Source: Noviherbaspirillum suwonense
GTDB taxonomy: Bacteria; Pseudomonadota; Gammaproteobacteria; Burkholderiales; Burkholderiaceae_D
DNA: 64,000 nt
Assembly (NCBI RefSeq): GCF_900182955.1
Contig: NZ_FXUL01000001.1
Coordinates: 434,001-498,000 of the forward strand
Direction: 5' to 3'
Numbering within the stretch: position 1 is the first letter of the stretch; each line of letters opens with the position of its first letter. The position numbers and the translations under genes are program-made. The notes beneath the pieces were generated by a model. The model was not told where the DNA came from, ran no database searches, and saw only the letters and a program-made list of their open reading frames with translations. Positions 1 to 9,014 of this stretch are shown piece after piece.

Positions 1-152
1 TGATTTCGGCCGCGGCGCTGCTGCGCCGCAACCCGGACCCGGATGAGGCCGAGGTGCGGGCCGCGCTGGAACGCAATCTCTGCCGCTGCGGCAGCCACAA
101 CCGCATCGTGCGCGCAGTGCTGCGCGCCGCCGCTGGAAACAAATCCCGATGA
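1..152 (+). CDS. [2Fe-2S] subunit of a molybdenum hydroxylase (C-terminal fragment)
   Basis: Only the last 49 codons are present, read from base 3; the gene begins outside the window. The fragment contains [14 protein letters not shown], the C-terminal cysteine pair (CxC) that binds the second [2Fe-2S] cluster in small subunits of the xanthine dehydrogenase / isoquinoline 1-oxidoreductase family. These subunits carry electrons away from the molybdenum site in the large subunit. The stop overlaps the start of the large-subunit gene as ATGA, so the two are translationally coupled and probably form one enzyme. Substrate cannot be told from the fragment. Confidence 0.85.
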   Translation, partial: ISAAALLRRNPDPDEAEVRAALERNLCRCGSHNRIVRAVLRAAAGNKSR

Positions 153-2305
153 ACATGGCGTACGCGGCGGCCACTGGCGCCGTCCCCCCCGGCCCGGCGC
201 TGCCGGGCAGCCTGCAGCGCAACCGCACGCTGGGCCAATGGCTGCGCTTCGCCAGCGAAGGCCAGGTCGATGTATTTTCGGGCAAGGTCGAGCTGGGGCA
301 GGGCATCCTGACCGCGCTGGCGCAGATCGTCGCCGAGGAACTGGACCTGCGCATCGACCAGGTGCGCATGCATGCCGCCAACACCGACACCAGCCCGGAC
401 GAAGCGGTGACCTCGGGCAGCCTGTCGGTGCAGGAGTCGGGCACGGCGCTGCGCTGGGCCGCGGCCGAGACGCGCCACCTGTTCCTGCAGGCGGCGGCTG
501 CCGCGCTGCATTGCGCGCCGTCCGCGCTGCAGGTCGCCGACGGCGCTTTCCTGCATGCGGACGGCCGCCGTGAAAGCTACTGGACGCTGGCCGGCCGGGT
601 CGTTCTGGACCGCGAGGCCAGCGGCGCCATTGCGCCCAAGGACGCCGGCGCTTACCGCGTCGTCGGCCAGCCGGCGGCGCGGCTCGACCTGCCGGCCAAG
701 GTCTTCGGGCTGCCTGCCTTCATCCATGACATGGTGCTGCCGGGCATGCTGCATGCGCGGATGCTGCGTCCGCCATCGCCGGCCGCGCGGCTGGCGTCGG
801 CGGATGCGGCCGAGGCCGCGCTGGACCAGGCGCGGCTGGTGCGCGACGGCTCGCTGCTGGCGGTAGTGGCGGCCACCCAGTACCTGGCCAACCGCGCCGC
901 CGTCGCCGCCGCAAAGCGCCTGGCATGGGAAACGCCGCTTGCCGCGCCGCTGCCGGACGAGCAGACGCTGCCCGACTGGATCAGGCGCCAGCCCGCCGAC
1001 GCCAGCCTGGTGGCGGCCAGCCCCAGGCAGCAGGACGCCGTCGCCGCGCCGCCGGCCGGCGTGTTCAGCGCCAGTTACAGCAGGCCTTACCTGGCGCATG
1101 CGTCGATTGCGCCGTCATGCGCGTTGGCGCAGTTCAGCGACGGCAGGCTCACCGTCTGGACGCACAGCCAGGGCATCTACAACCTGCGCGCCGACCTGGC
1201 GCTGGCCTTCGGCATGGCGCCCGCGGACATCACGGTCCGGCATGTCGAGAGCGCCGGCTGCTACGGCCACAACGGCGCGGACGATGCCGCGTTCGACGCC
1301 GCGTGGCTGGCCCGCGCATTGCCCGGCCAGCCGGTGCGGGTGCAATGGTCGCGCGCCGACGAACTGGCCTGGGCGCCGTTCGGCCCGGCCGCGGTGGTCG
1401 ACCTGCAGGCCGACGTGGACAGCCTCGGCAATGTGCAGTCCTGGCGGCACAGCGTGCGCAGCAACGGCCACAGCAACCGGCCCGGCCGCGCCGCCACGCC
1501 GGCGCTGCTGGGCAGCTGGCATACCGCCAAGCCGTTTCCACCGCTGCTGGCGCTGAATGCGCCGCTGGCCGCCGGCGGCGGCGCCGAGCGCAATGCGCTG
1601 CCATGCTACGACTTCCCCGTGTGGCAGGCGACCAGCCACCGGCTGCTGTCGATGCCGCTGCGCACGTCGGCGCTGCGGGCGCTGGGCGCGCATGTGAACG
1701 TGTTCGCGGTCGAGAGCTTCATGGACGAACTGGCCGAGGCCGCAGGCCGCGACCCGCTGGAATACCGGCTTGCCCATTGCGGCGACCCGCGCGCCCGCGC
1801 GGTGCTGGAGGACGCGGCCCGGCGCGCCGGCTGGCCCGGCGCGCACCTGGCCGAGGACCGCGGCATGGGCATCGGCTTTGCGCGCTACAAGAACACCGGC
1901 GCCTGGTGCGCGGTGGTGGCCGAGATCGAAGCCGGCGTCGACATCATGGTCAGGCGCCTGACCATCTCGGTCGACGTGGGCGCCGCGATCAACCCGGACG
2001 GCGTGCGCAACCAGATCGAGGGCGGCGCGATCCAGGCATGCAGCTGGACGCTCAAGGAAGCGGTGCGCTTCGACGCCGAACGCGTCACCAGCGACAGCTG
2101 GGACACCTACCCCATCCTGCGCTTCTCGGAGGTGCCGGCGGTCGACGTCGGCATCCTCGACGGCGCCGGCCCGCCGCTGGGCGCGGGCGAAGCGTCGGTC
2201 GGCCCGACCGCCGCGGCCATCGGCAATGCGGTTGCCCGCGCGCTGGGGCTGCGGGTGCGGGCGCTGCCGATCACCGCGGAACGCATACAACAGCTGCTGG
2301 CGTAG
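149..2305 (+). CDS. Molybdopterin-binding large subunit, xanthine dehydrogenase family (IorB/NicB-like)
   Basis: This 718-residue protein matches the large catalytic subunit of aldehyde oxidase/xanthine dehydrogenase-type hydroxylases that act on N-heterocycles or aldehydes. Family features are the [19 protein letters not shown] segment near residue 50, the ESGTALR region, and [18 protein letters not shown] near the C-terminus, which contains the Glu expected to act as catalytic base. It follows its [2Fe-2S] partner by a 4-base overlap. No twin-arginine leader is visible, although many IorB-type subunits have one, so a cytoplasmic location is possible. The natural substrate is not predictable. 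A ModA-like gene lies immediately downstream and moaC is about 6 kb away. Confidence 0.85.
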   Translation: MNMAYAAATGAVPPGPALPGSLQRNRTLGQWLRFASEGQVDVFSGKVELGQGILTALAQIVAEELDLRIDQVRMHAANTDTSPDEAVTSGSLSVQESGTALRWAAAETRHLFLQAAAAALHCAPSALQVADGAFLHADGRRESYWTLAGRVVLDREASGAIAPKDAGAYRVVGQPAARLDLPAKVFGLPAFIHDMVLPGMLHARMLRPPSPAARLASADAAEAALDQARLVRDGSLLAVVAATQYLANRAAVAAAKRLAWETPLAAPLPDEQTLPDWIRRQPADASLVAASPRQQDAVAAPPAGVFSASYSRPYLAHASIAPSCALAQFSDGRLTVWTHSQGIYNLRADLALAFGMAPADITVRHVESAGCYGHNGADDAAFDAAWLARALPGQPVRVQWSRADELAWAPFGPAAVVDLQADVDSLGNVQSWRHSVRSNGHSNRPGRAATPALLGSWHTAKPFPPLLALNAPLAAGGGAERNALPCYDFPVWQATSHRLLSMPLRTSALRALGAHVNVFAVESFMDELAEAAGRDPLEYRLAHCGDPRARAVLEDAARRAGWPGAHLAEDRGMGIGFARYKNTGAWCAVVAEIEAGVDIMVRRLTISVDVGAAINPDGVRNQIEGGAIQACSWTLKEAVRFDAERVTSDSWDTYPILRFSEVPAVDVGILDGAGPPLGAGEASVGPTAAAIGNAVARALGLRVRALPITAERIQQLLA

Positions 2306-2346
2306 CACCGCGCCGGCGCAAATAACGAATCACCAAAGGAGAAAAC

Positions 2347-3042
2347 ATGGAAGTGCATATTCTGAGCGGCGGCGCGGCGCAGGGCGTTGTCAGGGGACTG
2401 GAGCAGTCCTTCCTGGACGAGACCGGCGCCCGGCTGCAGGCGACGTTCGGCGCGGTCGGCATGATGAAGGAAAAGCTGCTGGGCGGCGCGCCATGCGACG
2501 TGCTGATCCTGACGCAGGCATTGATCGACGAGCTGGAGCAGAGCGGCCGCGTCGAGTCGGGCAGCGCCGCCGCGCTGGGCCGCGTGAAGACCGGCGTCGC
2601 GGTGAAGGCCGGCGAAGCGCAGCCGGATGTGTCCAGCGCGGACGGCCTGCGCGCGGCGCTGCTGGCGGCCCGCGGCATTTACTTCCCGGACCCGCAGAAA
2701 GCCACCGCCGGCATCCACTTCATCAACGTGGTGAAGAAGCTCGGCATCTTTTCCGACATCGAAGCGGCGCTGCGGCCGTTTCCAAACGGCGCCACCGCGA
2801 TGGCGCAGATGGCGCAGGCCGACGAGCCCGGCCTGCTGGGCTGCACCCAGGTCACCGAGATCCTGTACACGCCGGGCGTGAGCCTGGTGGCGCCGCTGCC
2901 GGTCGAGTTCGAACTGGCCACCGTCTATACCGCGGCGCTGTCGACCCGCGCGGACCAGCCCGAGCTGGCGCGGCGGCTCATTGCGGCGCTGTCCGGCGAG
3001 ACATCGAAGGCCCTGCGCGAACAGGGTGGATTCGAGTTATAG
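2347..3042 (+). CDS. ModA-like substrate-binding-fold protein without signal peptide
   Basis: The 231-residue product has the periplasmic-binding-protein type II fold pattern of molybdate-binding ModA proteins (VHILSGGAAQGVV at the N-terminus, PCDVLILTQALIDEL, GIYFPDPQKATAGIHF, LLGCTQVTEILYTPGV). It begins directly at the first beta strand, behind a clear ribosome-binding site (AAAGGAG), so no secretion signal is present and the protein should stay in the cytoplasm. No ModB or ModC permease gene is adjacent. It lies 41 bases after the molybdenum hydroxylase gene, in the same orientation. A role in molybdenum handling or enzyme maturation is inference; it could also bind another oxyanion or small ligand. 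Confidence 0.7.
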   Translation: MEVHILSGGAAQGVVRGLEQSFLDETGARLQATFGAVGMMKEKLLGGAPCDVLILTQALIDELEQSGRVESGSAAALGRVKTGVAVKAGEAQPDVSSADGLRAALLAARGIYFPDPQKATAGIHFINVVKKLGIFSDIEAALRPFPNGATAMAQMAQADEPGLLGCTQVTEILYTPGVSLVAPLPVEFELATVYTAALSTRADQPELARRLIAALSGETSKALREQGGFEL

Positions 3043-3062
3043 AACCCCCGCGTGGCGACGCC

Positions 3063-4094
3063 TCAGATCGGCTTCGCCACGCTGACGCCGAATATCCAGC
3101 TGAAGCGCAGCGGCCTCGACTTCCTGCAGAACCGGTGCAGCGCCATCAGCCCCCAGGTCGTCATCAAGGGAGCGGCGAACCAGTACGCCTCATACGGAAT
3201 GGACTGGTCGACGCGCTTGTACAGTGCGTAGGTCAGGATCAGCACCGGCGCATGCAGCAGGAATATGAAGAAGCTGTGCTTCGCCCGCGCTGCCAGCCAC
3301 CTGCCGGCCTTCGTATCGACCAGCAGGCTCGTCGTGGGCCATAGCAGGAAGGGCGCGACGAAGCGCAGGTAAGTGGTGTTTCCTATCCTGAAGATGACGA
3401 TGCTCGTGCAGATCGCCAGGAAAACGATCAGGCACAGGCCGGCATATTTGTCGAGCCGCTTGATGTCCCATCGCTGCACCGCCGCCATGCCGCCGATATA
3501 GAACATGATGGCCATCTCGTTGCGCAGCACCAGGTCGCCCTCGACGTTAAACCAGAACAGCACGACAGTGAGGAAAAAGCCAGCCAGCGCCGCGCGGCGC
3601 AGCAGCCATCCGAGGAAGGGCGCCAGCAGCATCAACGCCAGCAGGTCGCGCACGAAGTTCAACGGGTAGTTGACCGGCCCCTTGGTGAAGCCGAAGGCGG
3701 CGTCCAGCATCGTGCCGGGATTGAATGGATACAACTGGTAGGAGACCGGCACCCTGTAATGCGACTGCATCAAAAACAGGGCAACGGCCAGCAAGGTATT
3801 GCAAGTGAAAAAAGGCACGAGCAGCGTCCTGAACTTCTTGGAAGCGAGCTTGCTCGCGCTGGTGTCCAGCCCGGAGCCGAAAAGCAGGTAACCCGATACG
3901 CAGGTCAGCACAGGCACGGTGCAGCGGAACACCGCGCTCTGGAAGAATGCCTTGGTGAGGTCGAACCAGCCGGAACCGATGTCGGCGATGTTGACGTATT
4001 CCGGCGTGTGGAGAATCACGATGCCGAAAATCATTGCGAAACGCAGCATATCGATTCGCGTTCTTACTTCATTGTCTATCCAAACCTGATTCAT
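3063..4094 (-). CDS. Acyltransferase family 3 integral membrane protein
   Basis: This 343-residue polytopic protein begins with RIDMLRFAMIFGIVILHTPEY, close to the N-terminal pattern of acyltransferase-3 enzymes (Arg and His in the first membrane helix). About ten hydrophobic segments follow. Such proteins move acyl groups, often acetyl or succinyl, onto exported glycans, lipids or antibiotics at the inner membrane. No glycan biosynthesis genes are adjacent, so the acceptor is unknown. It converges on the ModA-like gene with only 20 bases between the stops. Base composition is visibly less GC-rich than the flanking molybdenum genes. Confidence 0.8.
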   Translation of the reverse strand: MNQVWIDNEVRTRIDMLRFAMIFGIVILHTPEYVNIADIGSGWFDLTKAFFQSAVFRCTVPVLTCVSGYLLFGSGLDTSASKLASKKFRTLLVPFFTCNTLLAVALFLMQSHYRVPVSYQLYPFNPGTMLDAAFGFTKGPVNYPLNFVRDLLALMLLAPFLGWLLRRAALAGFFLTVVLFWFNVEGDLVLRNEMAIMFYIGGMAAVQRWDIKRLDKYAGLCLIVFLAICTSIVIFRIGNTTYLRFVAPFLLWPTTSLLVDTKAGRWLAARAKHSFFIFLLHAPVLILTYALYKRVDQSIPYEAYWFAAPLMTTWGLMALHRFCRKSRPLRFSWIFGVSVAKPI

Positions 4095-4495
4095 TGATGC
4101 CTAAGCCAGAAAACTTGAAACGCTTCCGTATAGCAATGTTAATGCCAGTAAATAAATTTAAATAAAAACAATGGCTTGGCGTCAGGTTTGCGAAACTGAC
4201 ATTACCTTTTGTAAAGTTTGGCGACTCACATGTTTATGGGATGCCAGGGTGCCTGCAACGAAAGCGGGAGATAGCCGGGACGATTCCAGGCAGTGTGCCG
4301 TGTGCTGGAAATCTTATTGCGATGCATGCCGGAATACATAGGGGCCTGTCCGGCGAAATGATTGACAGATAATCTTTCGGGCGGTTAAATGCGAGCGCTT
4401 ATTAAATCTATAACGCTCTGGCATGCCCTTGCTGCTAACGTCTGGCAGCGGCAGCCCGGTCTTTTTCCACCACTAATAATTCGAACAAGGGACAC
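4095..4495. other. 401-base intergenic region between divergent genes
   Basis: No convincing gene. The region is AT-richer than the surrounding genes and separates the divergently transcribed acyltransferase and lipoprotein genes. It holds a plausible sigma70 promoter for the lipoprotein (listed separately). No inverted repeat strong enough to call an operator was seen. Confidence 0.6.
4362..4390 (+). promoter_or_regulatory. Candidate sigma70 promoter for the lipoprotein gene
   Basis: TTGACA at 4362-4367 is a perfect -35 box. Seventeen bases later TTAAAT at 4385-4390 matches four of six positions of the -10 consensus. The lipoprotein start lies about 100 bases downstream, giving a moderately long leader. 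Confidence 0.45.
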
Positions 4496-4954
4496 ATGAA
4501 AACCCAATCAGGCCTATTTATCGCAGCGCTTCTTCTCGCCGGCTGCGCACAAAACCCATTGGCAAAAAACGGCGCCGCGAACACGCAGCCCGCGACATCC
4601 GCCCAGGCCCAGCCTGCCACTGCCGCGTCCTCCGCGGGCAAGCGGGAAGTCAAGGGAATCAACGACTGGAGCGGCTATATCCAGGGTACCCCTGCGGCCA
4701 ACAGCAGGTTCTCGAGCCTGAAGATCGGCATGGGCCAGAAAGAGGCCATGGACATCGCCGGCCAGCCGACCGACCAGGGCTCGCATATCACCGGCAAGGC
4801 CTTCATCCCGTTCTACATGGGCTCGGGTTCGGTTGAAACCTGGCTGCATTACAAGGGCGTCGGGCGCCTGCTGTTCGCGTCGAACGGCGGCTTCTCGACC
4901 AGCACCGGTCTGATCGGGATCGAGCATGATGCGAGCGAGCGCGGATACCGCTAA
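4496..4954 (+). CDS. Small outer-membrane lipoprotein, BamE/SmpA-like
   Basis: A 152-residue precursor with a lipoprotein signal: MKTQSGLFIAALLLAGCAQ, cleavage expected before Cys17 in the LAGC lipobox. A low-complexity Ala/Gln/Thr/Pro linker follows to about residue 50. The C-terminal part has the pattern FSSLKIGMGQKEAMDIAGQP, resembling the start of BamE/OmlA-type domains (K-I-G-M-x-x-x-x-V/A-x-x-x-x-G-x-P). BamE-like folds often mediate protein or peptidoglycan contacts in the envelope, but this is not the canonical BamE and its role is unknown. A strong terminator follows. Confidence 0.75.
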   Translation: MKTQSGLFIAALLLAGCAQNPLAKNGAANTQPATSAQAQPATAASSAGKREVKGINDWSGYIQGTPAANSRFSSLKIGMGQKEAMDIAGQPTDQGSHITGKAFIPFYMGSGSVETWLHYKGVGRLLFASNGGFSTSTGLIGIEHDASERGYR

Positions 4955-5373
4955 AGCGGGATTGTCGCGCGGCGACATCGATGACTGAAAAAGCGGGCCG
5001 GATGGCCCGCTTTTTTAATGTGCACAAAGCTGAGCAGCTAATGTGGATGGCGGATGGCGGATGCTGCGTTCCACCGTCCTTGTTTGCCAGCGGTGCGCCT
5101 TTATGGGTATTGCGGGGCCATGTGGAAGCATCGCAAATACGGCGATGTGCGTGAAAAACTGGAGTTGTTCGGCCTGCGGCTGGCACGCAGAAGCAGGCGC
5201 AGGCCGAGGGAAAAGAATCGCGGACCCGTCTGTTATCCAGGGTTATAAGAAGCCGGAAAAGAAAATCATTTCGTCGTCGCGGGCGGGCAGCAATGTTATA
5301 TAATTTATATTAGTTACCAAAAAGAATCTTTTTGGGGGCTAATTGCAAAAATGTAATATTGAGAAGGGACGCC
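4955..5373. other. 419-base intergenic region upstream of the diguanylate cyclase
   Basis: Contains the terminator at 4988-5016, then no gene I can support. Near the downstream gene there is an AT-rich block with TATAAT at 5299-5304 (possible -10; no good -35 in front). A small hairpin follows, CCAAAAA (5317-5323) / TTTTTGG (5329-5335), which would sit in the 5' leader. No c-di-GMP riboswitch core was recognised although the downstream gene is a GGDEF enzyme. Confidence 0.5.
4988..5016 (+). terminator. Rho-independent terminator after the lipoprotein gene
   Basis: AAGCGGGCC (4991-4999), loop GGAT, GGCCCGCTT (5004-5012), ending in a T tract. A nine-base perfect stem with a four-base loop and T run is a textbook intrinsic terminator, 37 bases after the stop codon. 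Confidence 0.9.
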
Positions 5374-6540
5374 ATGCTGGGAATCGATCCACGTTCTTTT
5401 ATCATTGTTACGACCTGTCTTGGCTTTTTATGTGCTTGCCTGTGCTTTATCCTGCGGCGTAGCTTTCCACGCGACATTGAGGGAATTACCGAATGGGGAA
5501 CGGCTTGCATTGTCCTTGTGGTTGCTTCAGCTCTGTTCGCTTCACGCCAGCATTTGAATATCTTCTTCGGCAGTTATCTGGCGAATGTCCTTTTTGTAGC
5601 CGGCATCGCATTGATGCACCGAAGCATACGTAAATTTACCGCTCAGCCGTATCGTCAACGACTTGAAACTGCCACCGTGCTTGCCATGGCAGCGTTGCTG
5701 GTGTGGCCGACCTTCGTTCATGACGACTATCGATTTCGCATCGTTATCGTAAGCGTGGTGAATGCATGTTTTTTCCTTGCATCGGCATTCGCAATTACAC
5801 GGATGTCGGCGAAAGGCTTCGTCGAGTACTTTACCCAGTTCATATTCGTTGCCACGGCTTTAGTATTGGCCGTGCGATGCGGCGTCACCCTGCTTGCGCC
5901 AAACACGCTGCAGCCTTTGACCAATACGTCATTCATCCACTACGTGTATCTCGCAACAACTTCATTTTCGATCCTGGCGTTAAGCCTTGGTTTCATTATG
6001 ATGATCAACCGCCGCTTGCAGCAGCGGCTGGAAGCGGCAGCCTTCCACGATGGGTTGACCGGTGTGTTTACCCGGACGGCATTTTTCGATTCGGCGAACA
6101 TGGAACTGGCGCGCTGCCATCGGTCCGGCGACAAGGTATCGCTATTGATCATCGATCTCGATGACTTCAAATCGATCAATGATCGTTTCGGCCACCTGGG
6201 CGGCGATGGCGTGCTGATTGATTTTGTAAACAGGACCCGGCAAGTCCTGCGGAGCCATGACTTGTTCGGCCGGTATGGCGGCGAAGAATTCGTGGCCCTT
6301 TTGCCGGTGACCGACCAAAAGCAGGCCCACGAAGTCGCAGGGCGAATATGTGCAATATGCCAGCGATCCGGCGAAGCGGGTGCGACTGCATTTACAGTCA
6401 GCATCGGCGTGGCAACCGTCCAGCCGGGCGGCGAAGACATAGGCGCCATATTGGCGCAGGCCGATGCGGCGCTTTATCGTGCAAAGAGGAATGGAAAGAA
6501 CCGTTACGAATCACATGTCGTGATTTCGACGGCCGCCTAG
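5374..6540 (+). CDS. Membrane-anchored diguanylate cyclase (GGDEF)
   Basis: The 388-residue product has an N-terminal membrane module of roughly six hydrophobic helices (residues ~1-195), followed by a GGDEF domain that makes cyclic di-GMP from two GTP. GGEEF is at residues 302-306, so the active site is intact. RSHD at 293-296, five residues upstream, is a product-inhibition I-site. The ATG at 5374 is preferred over an upstream in-frame TTG at 5332 because GAGAAGGGA lies just before it. The gene stands alone, so its input signal is unknown. Composition is less GC-rich than the core genes. Confidence 0.9.
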   Translation: MLGIDPRSFIIVTTCLGFLCACLCFILRRSFPRDIEGITEWGTACIVLVVASALFASRQHLNIFFGSYLANVLFVAGIALMHRSIRKFTAQPYRQRLETATVLAMAALLVWPTFVHDDYRFRIVIVSVVNACFFLASAFAITRMSAKGFVEYFTQFIFVATALVLAVRCGVTLLAPNTLQPLTNTSFIHYVYLATTSFSILALSLGFIMMINRRLQQRLEAAAFHDGLTGVFTRTAFFDSANMELARCHRSGDKVSLLIIDLDDFKSINDRFGHLGGDGVLIDFVNRTRQVLRSHDLFGRYGGEEFVALLPVTDQKQAHEVAGRICAICQRSGEAGATAFTVSIGVATVQPGGEDIGAILAQADAALYRAKRNGKNRYESHVVISTAA

Positions 6541-6897
6541 AACAGGTTCATGCCGTTGCGCCCGCCTGGCGAACTCGTATGTCCGCATTGCCACGTTTCA
6601 AATCTCCGCCAGGAATTTCAACCTCCACTCACCCCACCGATCATTCTCGCCGCGATGCGTCGACGGCCGGGAGCCATCGCTGCCAGAAAAAATGATCGAT
6701 CAGTGGAATGGGGATGGGACAACACCCATCGTCATAAGGATACGGCGTGTCCCGCATTGGCGGCCAAGCGGCAATTCGACAATGAATCCACTGTTCAGGC
6801 AGCTGATTCGGCAGCTGTCAGGGGTGATGCCGGGTTTTCTTGTACATTAGAACCGTTGCCGAGGGTTGGCAAATAACATCAATAATGAGGGGACAAC
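6541..6897. other. 357-base intergenic region
   Basis: An open frame spans much of this gap, but its predicted protein has no recognisable motif or family-like composition, so I do not call it. Two direct copies of GGCAGCTG lie close together around 6808-6830. No terminator with a T tract was seen. Confidence 0.5.
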
Positions 6898-7947
6898 ATG
6901 AGAAATATTGCAAAGCTGTTATGCGGCATGACATTCGCCGTCGCAAGCTGGTCTTCCGCCGTCGCAGCCGAACCTGCAAAGATCAGGATGCAGGAATTCA
7001 TGGTGCCTGCCGACGAATCGGGCATCCAGTTATATGTGCGGAACAAGCGCCCGGAAGGCGTGGAAAAATTCGGTCCCGACAAGATTCTCCTATTCGTGCA
7101 TGGATCGACCTATCCGGCCGAAACGGCTTTCGATTTGCCCTTGAACGGCATGTCATGGATGGATTACATCGCCCAGCATGGGTATGACGTGTACCTGGTC
7201 GACCTGCGTGGCTATGGGCGCTCCACGCGGCCGCCGGAGATGTCCAAGCCCGCGGAAGACAATTCGCCCATAGTCCGGACAGAGACCGCCGTCCGGGATG
7301 TCGGATCCGCAGTCGACTTCATCACCAAACGAACCGGGTCGCCGAAGCTCAATCTCCTGGGCTGGTCCTGGGGCACCAGCACGATGGGTTGGTACACCGC
7401 CCAGCATAATGACAAGGTGAATAAGCTGGTGCTGTACGCACCGCAATGGATTCGAAACGAAGCTTCGCTGACCGATAGCGGCGGAAAACTTGGCGCATAC
7501 CGTTCGGTGTCGATGTCGTCGGCGAAGGAACGCTGGTTGAAAGGCGTGCCGGAAGACAAGAAGGCAACGTTGATACCGGAAGGCTGGTTCGAGCAATGGT
7601 CACAAGCCACATTGGCGACGGACCCGGAAGGCTCGAAGCAAACGCCACCGGTGCTGCGCGCGCCCAATGGCACGGTGCAGGATTCGCGCGATTACTGGTC
7701 CGTCGGCAAGCCACTGTATGACCCCGGAATGATACGCGTGCCGACATTTCTCGCGCATGCCGAATGGGACGCCGATCTTCCCAGCTACATGCTGCATGCG
7801 TACTTTGCCAGGCTGACGAATGCGCCTTATAAAAGGTATGTAGAAATCGGTGAAGGCACGCACACCGTGATCATGGAAAAGAATCGCATGCAGCTGTTCC
7901 AGGCAGTGCAGCAATTTCTGGATGAAGACATCAAACCTGGAAAGTGA
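6898..7947 (+). CDS. Secreted alpha/beta hydrolase
   Basis: A 349-residue protein with a Sec signal peptide (residues 1-24, ending SSAVAA). Alpha/beta-hydrolase features are the oxyanion loop LLFVHGSTYP, the nucleophile elbow G-W-S-W-G with Ser157, and probable acid and base residues Asp291 (AEWDADLP) and His322 (GEGTHTV). It should act in the periplasm or outside the cell on an ester, lactone or similar substrate, not predictable from sequence. A good ribosome-binding site (GAGGGGACA) precedes the ATG. It is monocistronic and converges on moaC. Confidence 0.85.
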   Translation: MRNIAKLLCGMTFAVASWSSAVAAEPAKIRMQEFMVPADESGIQLYVRNKRPEGVEKFGPDKILLFVHGSTYPAETAFDLPLNGMSWMDYIAQHGYDVYLVDLRGYGRSTRPPEMSKPAEDNSPIVRTETAVRDVGSAVDFITKRTGSPKLNLLGWSWGTSTMGWYTAQHNDKVNKLVLYAPQWIRNEASLTDSGGKLGAYRSVSMSSAKERWLKGVPEDKKATLIPEGWFEQWSQATLATDPEGSKQTPPVLRAPNGTVQDSRDYWSVGKPLYDPGMIRVPTFLAHAEWDADLPSYMLHAYFARLTNAPYKRYVEIGEGTHTVIMEKNRMQLFQAVQQFLDEDIKPGK

Positions 7948-8024
7948 ACGGCTTGCCCTATCCTGCAGGAAGGACATCGCCGTGCCGATGTTCCTTGCTA
8001 TCTGACAGGTAAGGCGTTCTGACG

Positions 8025-8054
8025 CTCTTCCTGCCGCTCCTGCGGCAGGAAGAG
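8025..8054. terminator. Perfect 13-bp hairpin between convergent genes
   Basis: CTCTTCCTGCCGC (8025-8037), loop TCCT, GCGGCAGGAAGAG (8042-8054). The stem is perfect but no T tract follows on either strand. It lies between the convergent hydrolase and moaC genes, so a bidirectional, perhaps Rho-assisted, termination or mRNA-end-protecting structure is likely. Confidence 0.5.
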
Positions 8055-8200
8055 GGCACCAGTGATTCAGCATGATGAAGCTGCGGTATCGGGACACCGC
8101 GGCCAGTGCCTCGGGTTCGACGGTTTTTCCGCCGGCCAGGTCTCTGAAACATGGCCGGAAGGATGAAAGCGATTGCCATGAACGACGATGAACCGTCCGC

Positions 8201-8707
8201 TCAGGAACCCGCTACCCAGTCCCCCGACTTCCCGCCATGCTTCTCCAGCACCTTCACATCCGTCATCACCATCCCGCGGTCCACCGCCTTGCACATGTCG
8301 TAAATGGTCAAGAGGCCGACCTGCACCGCGGTCAGCGCTTCCATCTCCACGCCGGTCTTGCCGCTCGTCTCCACCCGCGCGGTGCAGGTCACCTGGTTCA
8401 GCGCAGCGTCCGGCTCCAGGTCCACGGTGACGCGGGTCAGCGCCAGCGGATGGCACAGGGGAATCAGGTCGCTGGTGCGCTTGGACGCCATGATGGCGGC
8501 GATGCGCGCGATGCCCAGCACGTCGCCTTTCTTTGCGGTGCCGGACAGGATCTGGGCCAGGGTCTCCGGCTTCATCCGGATCACGCCCGATGCAATGGCG
8601 ATGCGATGGGTGTCGGCCTTGGCGCCGACGTCGACCATGTGCGCCTGGCCGGATGCGTCGAAATGCGTGAGAGAGGACGGGGTGTCTGGCTGCTGGTCTG
8701 TGCTCAT
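8201..8707 (-). CDS. moaC: Cyclic pyranopterin monophosphate synthase MoaC
   Basis: MoaC converts the MoaA product to cyclic pyranopterin monophosphate, an early step of molybdenum cofactor synthesis in the cytoplasm. The 168-residue product carries the family signatures [18 protein letters not shown], the [13 protein letters not shown] segment and [22 protein letters not shown], with conserved Lys-rich GGKSGDW near the C-terminus. The ATG at 8707 gives the usual length; an upstream in-frame extension to 8818 has no MoaC character. It is isolated from other moa genes here, but fits the nearby molybdenum hydroxylase. Confidence 0.95.
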   Translation of the reverse strand: MSTDQQPDTPSSLTHFDASGQAHMVDVGAKADTHRIAIASGVIRMKPETLAQILSGTAKKGDVLGIARIAAIMASKRTSDLIPLCHPLALTRVTVDLEPDAALNQVTCTARVETSGKTGVEMEALTAVQVGLLTIYDMCKAVDRGMVMTDVKVLEKHGGKSGDWVAGS

Positions 8708-9014
8708 GAACGGAAGAAGGTGGCTGGATGAATGGGAAATGCCGCGCTGCTGGCACATGGTCTGGCAGCAGGGATCATAGCACCGTGTCCTCGCCGTCAC
8801 GCCCGCCCGATCGCGCACGGATCAGGGATAAGCACCGAATGCAATCCTGCGCAAAACCGGCAGCGCCGGCAGGCGCTGCGTGCCGATAAGGGTCTTCTGC
8901 ATGGACTTGCATGCGGACTGGCTCGCGGATGCGCATGCCTGGAGCGCCGTGCATCATTTTCGTTCGGAGGGCGGACGCCGGCGCTGCATCGCATCGCCAG
9001 ACGGGGCGACGCGC
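8708..9014. other. 307-base intergenic region
   Basis: No gene or clear regulatory element seen. It is downstream of the large RTX gene and upstream of moaC, both on the minus strand, so it should hold the moaC promoter, but I could not pick a convincing one. Confidence 0.5.

Noticed and set aside
5043-5303. 86-codon frame with two CxxC-like pairs upstream of the diguanylate cyclase
   Set aside because: Cysteine spacing fits no zinc-ribbon pattern; it starts just after a terminator without a ribosome-binding site.
5180-5373. Possible c-di-GMP riboswitch before the GGDEF gene
   Set aside because: The conserved GEMM core sequences were not found.
6550-6876. 108-codon frame between the diguanylate cyclase and the hydrolase
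   Set aside because: No motif, poor start context and mixed composition.
8708-8818. N-terminal extension of MoaC
   Set aside because: The added residues lack MoaC similarity and exceed the family length; ATG 8707 preferred.
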